Shown: positions 47,563 through 57,014 of the stretch, in pieces
How positions within the stretch are numbered: the first letter of the stretch is position 1
Layout of the letters: each line of letters opens with the position of its first letter
DNA from: Haloglycomyces albus DSM 45210
Lineage (GTDB): Bacteria; Actinomycetota; Actinomycetes; Mycobacteriales; Micromonosporaceae
Assembly (NCBI RefSeq): GCF_000527155.1
Contig: NZ_AZUQ01000001.1
Location: 1,482,554 to 1,546,553, forward strand
Direction: 5' to 3'
DNA: 64,000 bases
Program-made: the position numbers and the translations under genes
The notes under the pieces: model-generated
What the model saw: only the letters and a program-made list of their open reading frames with translations
The model's database searches: none
Told to the model about the DNA's origin: nothing

Positions 47563-47646
47563 CGCAGGGATCGAGTGTCCCCTTATTTCCCCGGTTAATC
47601 CACCCACTAAACCTCATGAAGAGCCCTAAAAGGGGAGTAATAACGA

Positions 47647-48306
47647 CTAACCACGTGGCTTAACGAGCTTTACGTCGTAGGCGTAGATGACTGCTTGGAC
47701 GCGGTCTCTCGCACCGATCTTCTGGAGGATACGACCGATATGGGTCTTCACCGTCGATTCGGCCAGGAACAGTCGTTCGGCGATTTCGCCGTTGGTGAGC
47801 CCTTCCGCCATGGCTTGGAGGACTTGCTTCTCGCGGTCCGTCAGCTCGGAGGCGGTTTCGGGATCGGGGACGTCGTCGTCGGGGAGATGCCCGATGAATT
47901 GGTCCAGTAGGCGGCGGGTGAGCGACGGGGCGACGACGGCATCGCCGGAAGCGATGGCGCGCACGGCGTTCAAGAGTTCTTCGGGCTGCGCGTCTTTGAG
48001 GAGAAAACCGCTCGCTCCCGCGCGTAGAGCCGAGTAGACGTACTGGTCGATGTCGAAAGTGGTGAGAACCAGGACGCGGGTGCGTCCGCCGGAGCCGACG
48101 ATCTGCTTGGTGGCACTGATACCGTCCGTGCCCGGCATGCGTATGTCCATCAGGATGACGTCGGGGTTGCGGTCGGCGGCGAGTCGAACGGCTTCACTGC
48201 CGTTCTCCGCTTCACCGACGACGGTGATATCGTCCTGGCTTTCCAGCAGCATGCGGAAGCCCATGCGTTGTAGGGATTGGTCGTCAGCGATAGCAACCGT
48301 GGTCAC
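47647..48306 (-). CDS. NarL/LuxR-type response regulator
   Basis: 219 residues. Receiver domain with phospho-acceptor Asp in ILMDIRMPGTDG at about 54, and a C-terminal LuxR helix-turn-helix: LTDREKQVLQAMAEGLTNGEIAERLFLAESTVKTHIGRI region at about 155-195. Start GTG 48306. Ends a minus-strand operon of ABC ATPase, permease, sensor kinase and this regulator, so it probably controls that transporter. Confidence 0.93.
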   Translation of the reverse strand: MTTVAIADDQSLQRMGFRMLLESQDDITVVGEAENGSEAVRLAADRNPDVILMDIRMPGTDGISATKQIVGSGGRTRVLVLTTFDIDQYVYSALRAGASGFLLKDAQPEELLNAVRAIASGDAVVAPSLTRRLLDQFIGHLPDDDVPDPETASELTDREKQVLQAMAEGLTNGEIAERLFLAESTVKTHIGRILQKIGARDRVQAVIYAYDVKLVKPRG

Positions 48307-48330
48307 GTTGAGGTCCTTTGTCTCGTGGCG

Positions 48331-49512
48331 TTAATTCCCATTGACCGGTAGGTGGAGCGTGACCGTCCAACCTCCGGTGGCACTCGGTCCCGACTCCATT
48401 GTGCCGCCAAAGGCGCGAGCGCGTTCGGCCAGCCCGCTCAGTCCGCGACCGGGTTGGGCGTTGTCCACCAGGATGCCCGGGTTTGAGATTCGAAGGTCGA
48501 CGTCGTCGCTGCCGTATTCGAACTCGATTGTCATGGGCGTGCCTGGGGGCGTGTGTTTGAGCGCGTTGGTCATCGCTTCCTGGATGGTGCGGTAGATGAC
48601 CAGTTCGTGTCCTTGGTTCAGTTCGGGGCGTTCGCCGTGTGTGCGGTAGTTGACGTTTCGTCCGGTGGACCGGACGCGCTGTATCAACTCGTCGATGTCG
48701 TCCAGACCCGGCTGTGGCGCGATTTCGGCTTCTTCCTCGTCGTCGTGGCGTAGGACTCCGAGGACACGGCGTAGTTCGTTGAGTGCTTGGCGGCTGGTGT
48801 CGGATATCGATTCGAGTGCTTGGGTGGCTCCGTCGTGGTTTCCGGCTTTGGCGGCGTATTGTCCGCCGTCGGCGAGGGCGTTGACCACGGCGAGGTTGTG
48901 TCCGATGATGTCGTGCATTTCTCGGGCGATGCGGTGGCGCTCTTCGGTGGCCGATTGCTCGGCCTGTTGTTGTTCGAGCCAGACGACGTGGTCGCGTTTG
49001 GTGCGCAGGAGGAGCGCTACGGTCAAAATAAGTCCGAATATGACCAGGCTGGACGTGATGTCGGCGACGATGGTCCAGATATAGCCGTGGTTGGTGGTGA
49101 TGCTGTCGATCAACCCGTTGAGGTTGATCAGGATGAAGGTGAGGGTGACCTGCCAGTTTGGGCAGCGCATCCCCACATTGAACAGGATGAGGATGTAGGC
49201 CACTCCGTGGCTGGTGGCCATGACGGGGTCGGAGGACAGAGCGCTGATGAGGGACGGAACCATCACGATGAGCATGACGGTGAACGGGTTACTCCGCCTC
49301 CACACTAGCGGAATGAGCAGAGCCACTTGCAGAATCAAATAGGCGATGTCGCGCTCTTGGAACTCGCCCATGAACCACGGTACGACCCGTCCGGCAATGG
49401 TCACCAGGATCCAAAAAACGACGACGGACACGTCCCACCACCGTGGTCGCCGGGAGTCGAACTCCCAGAGTCGGCGGAGAGAGTACCGTCGTCGCTTTTG
49501 ATCCGTTGTCAC
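48331..49512 (-). CDS. Sensor histidine kinase (HisKA_3, DesK-type)
   Basis: 393 residues. About five hydrophobic segments in the first 170 residues, short loops and no large sensor domain, as in DesK-like or cell-envelope-sensing kinases. The phosphorylated His is in RHRIAREMHDIIGH at about 193-206. The ATPase domain follows with LKHTPPGTPM and GRGLSGLAERA. Start ATG 49512. It lies between the permease and its response regulator, 24 bp before the latter. Confidence 0.93.
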   Translation of the reverse strand: MTTDQKRRRYSLRRLWEFDSRRPRWWDVSVVVFWILVTIAGRVVPWFMGEFQERDIAYLILQVALLIPLVWRRSNPFTVMLIVMVPSLISALSSDPVMATSHGVAYILILFNVGMRCPNWQVTLTFILINLNGLIDSITTNHGYIWTIVADITSSLVIFGLILTVALLLRTKRDHVVWLEQQQAEQSATEERHRIAREMHDIIGHNLAVVNALADGGQYAAKAGNHDGATQALESISDTSRQALNELRRVLGVLRHDDEEEAEIAPQPGLDDIDELIQRVRSTGRNVNYRTHGERPELNQGHELVIYRTIQEAMTNALKHTPPGTPMTIEFEYGSDDVDLRISNPGILVDNAQPGRGLSGLAERARAFGGTMESGPSATGGWTVTLHLPVNGN

Positions 49513-49533
49513 TATGCCAACCTAATACATCGG

Positions 49534-50322
49534 CTAGACGTCGCGTTGCTTGACGACCAGCCCGGCGAATCCGAAGGCCACGATGAGCCAAGCGGCGATG
49601 CCGAGGTAGGCCGCGCCCATGCTGACGTCACTCTCGAAGCCTTGCAGAGGTCCGACAAGCTGTGCGGGAGCGTAGTTCATGGCGGTGTCGACCCATTCCC
49701 AGGGCAAGAGGCGTGCCAGGTCGGGAAGAATCATGACCACCGCGACGAAGAACGTGATCGCTCCGGCCGTGTTGCGCAGTAGGAATCCCAGCGCTACACC
49801 GAGCAGCGCGTAATACGCCGACGCGACCGAGTAGTGGAAGAGGGTGCTCAATACCTGGTCGTCTCTCAAGCTGAGTGCACCGATGTCGGTTCCCGACGTC
49901 ATGGTGGTGAACACGTAGAACATCACCAGGCTCACCAACGCGAAGAATACGAAGACCACCACCGCGTTGACGGCGGCTTTCGCGAAGACGACGGGAAGTC
50001 GACCGGGCACGGCCGTCATCGTCGGTCGGATGCTGCCGGTTCCGTATTCCCCGGTAACGGTCAAAATCGCCAGAATGGCGATGAGGATCGACGCGATGCT
50101 CACGGGACCGAGGATGAGCGACATGGGGTTGTCCCACATGGCCATCTGGCCGTCGTTGTAGGTGTGCGCGGTGATCCCGGCAAACGTCAGGGCGAACGCG
50201 GCGGCGATGAGATAGATGATCCACGTGGATTTGACGCTCCACATTTTCTTCCATTCGCCACCGATCACGCCGCCGAGGCGTAGGTGTACCCCTTCTTGCG
50301 GGGTCAGGGTTGCAGTCGTCAT
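49534..50322 (-). CDS. ABC-2 type transporter permease
   Basis: 262 residues with six hydrophobic segments of the ABC-2 pattern. The first is near 25-50, others at about 75-95, 115-145, 165-190, 195-215 and 235-258. No signal sequence. It follows the ATPase gene by three bases, so they are co-translated, and probably makes one transporter. The genes for its two-component system follow, as in peptide-antibiotic resistance or lipid export loci. Confidence 0.9.
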   Translation of the reverse strand: MTTATLTPQEGVHLRLGGVIGGEWKKMWSVKSTWIIYLIAAAFALTFAGITAHTYNDGQMAMWDNPMSLILGPVSIASILIAILAILTVTGEYGTGSIRPTMTAVPGRLPVVFAKAAVNAVVVFVFFALVSLVMFYVFTTMTSGTDIGALSLRDDQVLSTLFHYSVASAYYALLGVALGFLLRNTAGAITFFVAVVMILPDLARLLPWEWVDTAMNYAPAQLVGPLQGFESDVSMGAAYLGIAAWLIVAFGFAGLVVKQRDV

Positions 50323-50325
50323 CGC

Positions 50326-51246
50326 TTAGGCTCCTTGCTTGGCTTCGGTGGGACGGTACTCGACGGCACCGGCGGTGAGGTCCATGAATACGTCCTCCAG
50401 CGAGGACTTCTCGGTGGTGAGCTCGTGTAGTACGTAGCCACCGGCGGCAGCGGCACGGCCGACGACCTCGGGTTCGATTCCGGTGATGCTCAGGGTGTTG
50501 GCGTCGGATTCCGAAATCGTGACGTCGGGTCCCTGCAGCGACCCCTTCAGGGCGGCGGCGTCGGGAGACACCACGCGCACGGTGTTGCTGCTGCCTCGGT
50601 TGATGAACTCCGACATGGACGAGTCGGCGAGCAGTTTGCCTTGGCCGATGACGATGATGTGGTCGGCGATCAAGGACAGTTCGCTCATCAAGTGTGAGGA
50701 TAGAAAGACCGTCCGTCCTTCGTCGGCGAGGCGGCGCAGCAGGTTACGCATCCATTTCACCCCGTCGGGGTCGAGGCCGTTGACCGGTTCGTCGAGAATC
50801 AGCGTCTGCGGGTTGCCCAGCAGTGCGACGGCGATACCGAGACGTTGCCCCATGCCGAGGGAGAAGGCACCGGCCTTCTTTTTGGCCACCTGGCTCAATC
50901 CGACCAGGTCGATGACCTCTTCGACGCGTTGACGTCCGATGCCGTGGGTGCGGGCGATCGCGGTCAGGTGGTTGAACGCGCTGCGGCCCGGGTGGGCGGA
51001 TTTGGCGTCCAGCAACGCACCGACCTCTGAGATCGGCGCGGCCAGTTTCCGGTAGTCCTGCCCATTGACCGTGATCTGCCCGCTGGTGGGTGTGTCGAGG
51101 CCGATGATGGAGCGCATGGTGGTGGATTTTCCCGCGCCGTTCGGGCCGAGGAAGCCGGTGACCTGCCCGGGCTTAACCGTGCAGGTCAGGTCGTCGACGG
51201 CGACCTTCTTCCCGTAGCGCTTGGTGAAGTTCTGGATTTCGATCAT
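50326..51246 (-). CDS. ABC transporter ATP-binding protein
   Basis: 306 residues. Walker A GPNGAGKST at about 35-43, signature SLGMGQRLGIA at about 130, Walker B TLILDEPVNGLDPDG at about 150, switch His in SSHLMSEL at about 190. The C-terminal about 85 residues form an accessory domain seen in drug-type ABC-2 ATPases. Start ATG 51246. First gene of the four-gene transporter/two-component operon. Confidence 0.93.
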   Translation of the reverse strand: MIEIQNFTKRYGKKVAVDDLTCTVKPGQVTGFLGPNGAGKSTTMRSIIGLDTPTSGQITVNGQDYRKLAAPISEVGALLDAKSAHPGRSAFNHLTAIARTHGIGRQRVEEVIDLVGLSQVAKKKAGAFSLGMGQRLGIAVALLGNPQTLILDEPVNGLDPDGVKWMRNLLRRLADEGRTVFLSSHLMSELSLIADHIIVIGQGKLLADSSMSEFINRGSSNTVRVVSPDAAALKGSLQGPDVTISESDANTLSITGIEPEVVGRAAAAGGYVLHELTTEKSSLEDVFMDLTAGAVEYRPTEAKQGA

Positions 51247-51383
51247 GAACCCAAGGTTATGGGCGTTATGGAGTCACCACATCGGTCCATTGACTCAATT
51301 TCGACCGGTCGGGTAGTACCACGGTTGGACGCTGCGGAGTCCTTCTGTGAGGGGAGTGGTGTACGTCGGTGGTCCGGGGCATA

Positions 51384-52358
51384 ATGGCACCTATGACCAT
51401 CGACGCCGCTAAATTCGAGCCCCATCGAGTGGAACTGCGCGCCTACGCCTATCGCATGCTCGGTTCGGCAGCGGAGGCTGAGGACGCCGTCCAGGAAACC
51501 TTCGTCAAGGCCTGGAAGGCCGCCGACTCCTTCGAAGGTCGCGCCAGCCTCCGCACTTGGCTGTACCGGATCGCCACCAACGTCTGCCTCGACATGATCA
51601 AGTCGGCGCAGCGCCGAGTCCGTCCCATGGACATGCGTGTCTCCGGCCGCCCCGACGAGAATCCGCTGGAAACGGCCAACCCGGAGGCCCCCTGGCTAGG
51701 TCCCGTTCCGGACGAATGGGTGACCTCCGGCGACCCCAGCCGGTCGTTCGACAAGCGCGAAACCATCAAACTCGCCTTCGTTTCGGCGGTGCAGCATCTT
51801 CCCGCCCGGCAGCGTGCCGCCCTGATCATGCGCGACGTGCTGTCCTTCAGCGCTCGCGAAACGGCTGATGCGCTGGATATTTCCCCCAACTCGGTCAACA
51901 GTGCCCTGCAGCGCGCGCGAGCGACTCTGTCCGACCTGCGGAGTCAACCGTCCTACGCTCAACCGGAGTCGAACCGGGTCAACACCAAGCTCGCCGAGTC
52001 GTACGCCAATGCCTTTGAGACGTTCAACATCGACGCGTTGAAGACGCTCCTGCACGACGACGTGGTCATGTCCATGCCTCCGCTGGAACTGTGGTTGACC
52101 GGACCGGACAACGTCGGTGCGTTCATCACCGGTCCTGGGAAGGGATGCGAAGGGTCCAAGCTCATACCCGTTCACGCCAACGGAAGTATCGCGTTCGGGC
52201 ACTATAAACCCGACGAAGAGGATCCCTCGATCCTCACGCCCTGGTCGATCACCGTCCTGGAGACCGACGACCACGTCATTACCGGACTCAACTACTTCCT
52301 CGACGTCGAAACGCTCTGGCCCATGTTCGGCCTCGCGCCCCAACTGCCCGCCGACTGA
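51384..52358 (+). CDS. ECF sigma factor with SnoaL-like C-terminal extension (SigG type)
   Basis: About 324 residues. Region 2 contains AYRMLGSAAEAEDAVQETFVKAWK and LRTWLYRIATNVCLDMIKS; region 4 contains LPARQRAALIMRDVLSFSARE followed by a helix-turn-helix. After about residue 190 a SnoaL-like domain of about 130 residues follows, as in the SigG/TIGR02960 group, where the extension modulates activity. No anti-sigma factor gene is adjacent. The start is uncertain: ATG 51384 or 51393; neither has a strong ribosome site. Divergent from the ABC operon. Confidence 0.88.
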   Translation: MAPMTIDAAKFEPHRVELRAYAYRMLGSAAEAEDAVQETFVKAWKAADSFEGRASLRTWLYRIATNVCLDMIKSAQRRVRPMDMRVSGRPDENPLETANPEAPWLGPVPDEWVTSGDPSRSFDKRETIKLAFVSAVQHLPARQRAALIMRDVLSFSARETADALDISPNSVNSALQRARATLSDLRSQPSYAQPESNRVNTKLAESYANAFETFNIDALKTLLHDDVVMSMPPLELWLTGPDNVGAFITGPGKGCEGSKLIPVHANGSIAFGHYKPDEEDPSILTPWSITVLETDDHVITGLNYFLDVETLWPMFGLAPQLPAD

Positions 52359-52416
52359 CAACGGATCACAATATCGCCCCACCGAAGCACCGGAAAGGAT
52401 CTAATATCCTGGAGAG

Positions 52417-54696
52417 GTGACTTCGATCGAACTTATTACCGCACGTGCCCGCGCCGGACTCGAATCCCGGCGCGGCATTGTTCGACTTCATCCCGAAATC
52501 TTCACCGCCCTGGGGCTACAGCCCGGTGACGCGATCACCATGCGCGGACGGCACACGACCACGGCCATCGCCTTCGAGGCCGACCGCCACGCCTCACGAC
52601 GGTCGCTCTACGCCGACGACCTCACCCTCGGCAACCTGGGCGTTCGGGAAAACACCGAAGTTGACGTCAGCCCCGCCCAGCTCACAGCGGCACAGAACAT
52701 CACCATCGACGCCCCCGCCTCCATCGTCGCCGGAGTGGACACCGAAATCCTCCGCCGTTCCCTCCTGTCGAAAGTGGTGACCGAAGGCGACGACATATCT
52801 CTCCTCCCCATCGAAATCGGCGACAAAAGCCTGGCCGGTGCCACCCGCCGGACACTCAACAACACCCTCGGCATGGGTTGGACCAGCTTCATCCTGACCG
52901 CCACCTCCACCGACCCGGATGGACCGGTCATGATCACCAACGACACCCGAGTGCAATGGCTCAACCCGATGACCCACCGGCTCCGTCCCGAAACGACCGG
53001 TCCACGCCTCGCCACCGCCGAAGGCGACCGAGCGCCGCACTCAGTCACCAGCGCGCCCAGCTCACCGCAGGCCATCCGCCCCACGCCGCCGCGCGCACCG
53101 GCGATCAACCCCGGCACCCAGACGAGCGAGCTTCCCGACAACACCATCCCGTACGCCGACCTCGCCGGATACCGACAACCGGCAGAGGAACTGCGCGAGC
53201 TACTCGACCTCGCCTTCTTCCACAGCGAAGTACTCACCGTCGTAGGGACCAAGGTTCGCCTCGGCATCATGATGACCGGACCCTCCGGAACCGGAAAATC
53301 CACCATCGTCAACTCCGTCGTCAACGAACTCGGCATCAACCTCCACGAACTCAGCGGCCCCGACCTCGCCGCCATGGACGCCAACGCCGCCGCCGGACAA
53401 CTCCGCGACACTCGCGGCAACCTCAACGGCCACAGTGTTCTCCTGCTGCGCAATGTGGACGCCATCGCGCCGGAAGACAAACCCACTCCACTCAGCACCA
53501 TGTTCACCAGGTTCACCGAGGAGATCCTGGAAAGCGGAAACGCCGTCATCTGCACCACCACCAACATCGACGCCGTCAGCCGCGATCTGCGTGCCGCCCT
53601 CGAACACGAAGTCATCGTCGACCTCCCCGACCTCGAAGCACGGCGTGACATTCTCACCTACCTCACCAAGTCGATGAAGCTCGACGACGCGGTCGACCTC
53701 GACGCCATCGCCGCCCGAGCCCAGGGGTACGTCGCCGCCGACCTCGACGCCGTCATACGCGAAGCCGGAGTCAAAGCCGCCCTGCGTGCCAAAGACGGTG
53801 GAGCCACCGCACTGCAGACCGACGACCTCACCACCGCCCTCGACACCGTCAGCCCGAGCGCGCTCGCCGACGACCACGTCGATCTCGGCGGGTTGACCCT
53901 GGCCGACGTCGGGGGCATGCACGACCTGAAACAGAGTCTCACCGAAACCATTCTCTGGCCACTGTCCTATCCGGACGCCTTCACGCGCTTGGGCATCGAA
54001 CCGCCACGCGGCATTCTGCTGTACGGGCCGCCCGGGTGCGGAAAGACCTATATCGTTCGCGCCGTGGCCGGGGAGGGACAAGCCAACGTCATCACCGTGA
54101 AAGGCTCCGAACTGCTCAACAAATGGGTCGGGGAGTCCGAACGGAACGTGCGCGAACTGTTCCGTCGCGCTCGGGCCGCCGCGCCGACGCTCATGTTCTT
54201 CGACGAGATCGACGCCCTCGTCCCGCAACGTGGAGGAGGAAGCGACAATCCCACCGCCGACCGGGTCGTGGCGGCATTGTTGACCGAACTGGACGGAGCC
54301 GAATCGCTTCACGACGTCGTCATCGTGGGCGCGACCAACCGACCCGACATCATCGACCCCGCGCTACTGCGTCCCGGACGCCTGGAGCGTCTGCTGTACG
54401 TGCCACCGCCGGATGCCGAGGGCCGTGCCGACATCCTGCGCGCCGGAGCCAAGAACGTTCCCTTCTCGGAGGACGTGAACCTGGACGAGCTGGCCGACGA
54501 ACTGTGGCTGTACTCCGCCGCCGACTGTTCGGCATTGGTACGCGAAGCCGCCCTCACCGCTATGCGCGAGAGCCTGGACGCTTCGGTGGTCACCATGGCG
54601 CACTTGGAGAGCGCCCGGCAACGTATCCGCCCGAGCCTGGATATGAAACAGCTGGAGGACTTGGAGAACTACTCCGAAAAACGCAATGGGATGTAG
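52417..54696 (+). CDS. Cdc48/VCP-like AAA ATPase with two AAA domains
   Basis: 759 residues. An N-terminal double-psi-barrel-like domain covers about 1-90. The first AAA domain has Walker A GPSGTGKS at about 288, but its Walker B position reads LLLRNVDA, so the acidic pair of DE is missing. The second has GPPGCGKT at about 537 and FFDEIDA at about 592, and LRPGRLERLLYV, so it is complete. Such proteins unfold substrates, including proteasome-linked ones, in actinobacteria. Start GTG 52417 with GGAGAG nearby. A lone gene, downstream of the sigma factor. Confidence 0.92.
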   Translation: MTSIELITARARAGLESRRGIVRLHPEIFTALGLQPGDAITMRGRHTTTAIAFEADRHASRRSLYADDLTLGNLGVRENTEVDVSPAQLTAAQNITIDAPASIVAGVDTEILRRSLLSKVVTEGDDISLLPIEIGDKSLAGATRRTLNNTLGMGWTSFILTATSTDPDGPVMITNDTRVQWLNPMTHRLRPETTGPRLATAEGDRAPHSVTSAPSSPQAIRPTPPRAPAINPGTQTSELPDNTIPYADLAGYRQPAEELRELLDLAFFHSEVLTVVGTKVRLGIMMTGPSGTGKSTIVNSVVNELGINLHELSGPDLAAMDANAAAGQLRDTRGNLNGHSVLLLRNVDAIAPEDKPTPLSTMFTRFTEEILESGNAVICTTTNIDAVSRDLRAALEHEVIVDLPDLEARRDILTYLTKSMKLDDAVDLDAIAARAQGYVAADLDAVIREAGVKAALRAKDGGATALQTDDLTTALDTVSPSALADDHVDLGGLTLADVGGMHDLKQSLTETILWPLSYPDAFTRLGIEPPRGILLYGPPGCGKTYIVRAVAGEGQANVITVKGSELLNKWVGESERNVRELFRRARAAAPTLMFFDEIDALVPQRGGGSDNPTADRVVAALLTELDGAESLHDVVIVGATNRPDIIDPALLRPGRLERLLYVPPPDAEGRADILRAGAKNVPFSEDVNLDELADELWLYSAADCSALVREAALTAMRESLDASVVTMAHLESARQRIRPSLDMKQLEDLENYSEKRNGM

Positions 54697-54708
54697 TCGG
54701 TGTGCCGA

Positions 54709-55221
54709 CTAGGTTCTGTCCTCGGTGAGTTCGGTTTTCAGGCGGCCGCTCAACCAAAGGAAATAGCCGGTGGTTACCGTGAGCACGATAATCACCGGCA
54801 TCTCGAGGAGAAACTGAGCGAAGAGACTGGAGGCCAGTACAACCGTGTTGCATACGGTGGCGATGCGCTGCCAGTGCCGTTTCGGCAGTCGTGCGGCACC
54901 AACGGTTTTGGTGTACATAATCGCCGTGACAGCGCTACCGATGCCGGCCAGAACGGCAAGGGGGCCGAACAAGTCTATAAGCCGTGACGTCGCGGCAGTA
55001 GGGCTCCACCACGCTTGAAGGAGAAGCCCTACAAGGAAGGTCCCCAATATTGCGATGAACGCAATATGCGTGGTGGCGACGGCAATGGAGAACGGCTGAA
55101 AACGCTGTACGGCCCGTCGGTGTTGTTGCCGTCGTTCGTCCTTTAGACGCTGATTGACGATTTCGCGCACCTGACTGATCTGTTCGGGCGTCATTTCGGG
55201 GGAATCATCGGAGCTTGCCAC
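54709..55221 (-). CDS. Four-TM membrane protein, unrecognised
   Basis: 170 residues. A charged N-terminal helix of about 45 residues (VNQRLKDERRQQHRRA) precedes hydrophobic segments at about 50-68, 82-105, 123-140 and 140-157. Starts with an acidic stretch. The start is ATG 55221. Convergent with the AAA gene with 12 bp between stops. No function can be assigned. Confidence 0.72.
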   Translation of the reverse strand: MASSDDSPEMTPEQISQVREIVNQRLKDERRQQHRRAVQRFQPFSIAVATTHIAFIAILGTFLVGLLLQAWWSPTAATSRLIDLFGPLAVLAGIGSAVTAIMYTKTVGAARLPKRHWQRIATVCNTVVLASSLFAQFLLEMPVIIVLTVTTGYFLWLSGRLKTELTEDRT

Positions 55222-55553
55222 ATGGTGAATGGTACTCAGCGGTATTCAATCGTGACATCGCGACGTGTATCCGGGTCGAAGTCGCCGCTGCCGGTTGGTG
55301 CACGATCGTCTGAATGTTCGAAACGACTTTGGCTGACAAATCCGCCTCCCATGTGTTAACGCGGTTCCGCAGCGCCGAGCCCGACAGAAGGTTACGCTGA
55401 ATCGTTACAGGAACGGTTTCAACCCGAGCGGGAACCAAACGCCACTACCGCGGTCCAGCAACAGCGCACACGATCAACGAGACCGCCGTAGTGGCTTTGT
55501 CGTCCCGCTTGAACTGACTGCGACCGGTGTGAGGCCGCATGAGGGGGACGACG
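55222..55553. other. 330-bp gene-free stretch
   Basis: No gene recognised; presumably the divergent promoters of the membrane protein and the small gene at 55554. Confidence 0.35.
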
Positions 55554-55892
55554 ATGATGACTATCGACGCTAGAGAATCATTCACCTCCGCTGCCGCACG
55601 TCCCGCTGACGTCGACGTCAGCGAAGCGTGTGTGCTCGGCCGCTTCGGAGACGACAGTCGCCCGATGGTGGCGGTGTGCCCGCCGAGCGAACGGCCGCAC
55701 GTGGTGCTGGTGTACGCCGAGTTCCCCCATCGGATACCGCAGTTGATCTGCACGCTGAAGGTTACCGACGACGATGTGGACTCCACCTGGCACTCCACTT
55801 GCGAGTTGACCGGACCCGTGATTCGCCAGTGGGTGGAATACGAAGCGTTTCGACTCCTCTGCCGAGCTATGGAACGCGCCGCGCACTGGTAA
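55554..55892 (+). CDS. Small hypothetical protein
   Basis: 112 residues (112 from ATG 55554), unrecognised. It has alternating strands (RPHVVLVYAEF, LICTLKVTD) and a C-terminal helix rich in Arg/Ala/Trp. Weak ribosome site GAGGGGGACG. Composition suits coding, but no known family; the frame is moderately long, so it may be spurious. Confidence 0.5.
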   Translation: MMTIDARESFTSAAARPADVDVSEACVLGRFGDDSRPMVAVCPPSERPHVVLVYAEFPHRIPQLICTLKVTDDDVDSTWHSTCELTGPVIRQWVEYEAFRLLCRAMERAAHW

Positions 55893-56056
55893 TAATGCGG
55901 CTTCCACCCGAAGCAGTGGGATTCTGGACGCACCTGGCGTCTCCACCGTCGGATATTGATCCAGCACGTGTCGTTCAACCGTTCCGGCAGGCTCGATCTC
56001 TCCGGGCTCAACGGGTACGTGACTTGAAAGCCGCTGATGCCGACCGCAACTCGTGA

Positions 56057-56719
56057 CTAACCGAATTGCGAAGTGAGCGCTCGCGACGTGTCGGTCGATC
56101 GGGCCGCGAGCCCACCGACCCAATTGCGCAGTAGTCGGTGACCGTCCACCGTCAGGATCGATTCGGGATGAAACTGCACGCCCTCGACGGCCAGTTCCCG
56201 ATGCCGCAGCCCCATGACAGTGCCGTTTGAGGTGGACGCCGAGATCTCCAATGGAGACACCACGGTCGCCGGGTCAACCGTCAACGAGTGATACCGCGCC
56301 ACGACGGTGGGGTTGTTGGCGATACCGTCGAACAGGGTCCGACCGTCATGGACGACCTCCGAACTTTCCCCGTGCCGCATTTCCGGGGCTTGATCGACCG
56401 TCGCCCCCCAATGTTCGGCGATGATTTGATGCCCGAGGCAAACACCCAGGATTGGAGTGTGGCCGGCGAACTCGGTCAGGATCTCGTGTCCGAGACGCGC
56501 CGAACGAGGATGGCCCGGACCGGGCGACAGGATGATTCCGTCCGGCCGCAAAGCGTTGACGTCGCCGACCGTGATGTCCTCGGCACGACGGACGGTCGCA
56601 TCGGTTCCATAGGACCCCAGGTATCCGGCGATGGTGTGGACGAAGGAATCGCGAAAATCCACCAGAAGCAGGGACGGACGATACTTAATCGTCGGACTCC
56701 CATTCGTCTTGAAGTTCAC
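56057..56719 (-). CDS. pabA: Anthranilate/aminodeoxychorismate synthase glutaminase subunit
   Basis: About 220 residues, class I glutamine amidotransferase. Catalytic Cys in GVCLGHQ at about 91, His and Glu in VQFHPES at about 185, oxyanion loop PGPGHP at about 65. It releases ammonia from glutamine for the folate (or tryptophan) branch. I take GTG 56719 with GAGGAAGAAGG upstream, although this overlaps the preceding gene by 35 bp; a longer frame starts at 56746. Its place beside a class E sortase is usual in actinobacteria. The gene symbol follows that context; trpG is possible. Confidence 0.87.
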   Translation of the reverse strand: MNFKTNGSPTIKYRPSLLLVDFRDSFVHTIAGYLGSYGTDATVRRAEDITVGDVNALRPDGIILSPGPGHPRSARLGHEILTEFAGHTPILGVCLGHQIIAEHWGATVDQAPEMRHGESSEVVHDGRTLFDGIANNPTVVARYHSLTVDPATVVSPLEISASTSNGTVMGLRHRELAVEGVQFHPESILTVDGHRLLRNWVGGLAARSTDTSRALTSQFG

Positions 56720-57014
56720 GTCCTTCTTCCTCATCGGCGGTCTCATAGTCGGAGGGATCGAACTCGTCGTCGGGGCAATTCACCCCGGGAACGCAGTCCT
56801 CATCGCCGTCCTCGGAATCGGACGGCAACATCTGCTCGTCGGAATCGCCCGAATCGCTCGCGGCGGGATCGACGTTGCTCCACGGCATGTAGGGGCGTAC
56901 CGCCGGGAACGTCACAAACCATAGCAGGTAAAACGCCACCGCGACCAATGCGAGAGAACCCACGATCTTACCGGGAAGACCGCCGGGGAGCTTAGCCCAA
57001 ACCCAGGAATACAT
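56685..57014 (-). CDS. Small membrane protein between sortase and pabA
   Basis: 109 residues. One hydrophobic segment at about 18-35 (SLALVAVAFYLLWFV), then a very acidic Asp/Glu/Ser-rich tail with a CVPGVNC pair of cysteines at about 80. ATG shares a base with the stop of the sortase gene (TAATG), so co-translation is likely. It overlaps the start of pabA by 35 bp. A similar small gene at this place is known in other actinobacteria; function unknown. Confidence 0.8.
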   Translation of the reverse strand: MYSWVWAKLPGGLPGKIVGSLALVAVAFYLLWFVTFPAVRPYMPWSNVDPAASDSGDSDEQMLPSDSEDGDEDCVPGVNCPDDEFDPSDYETADEEEGRELQDEWESDD

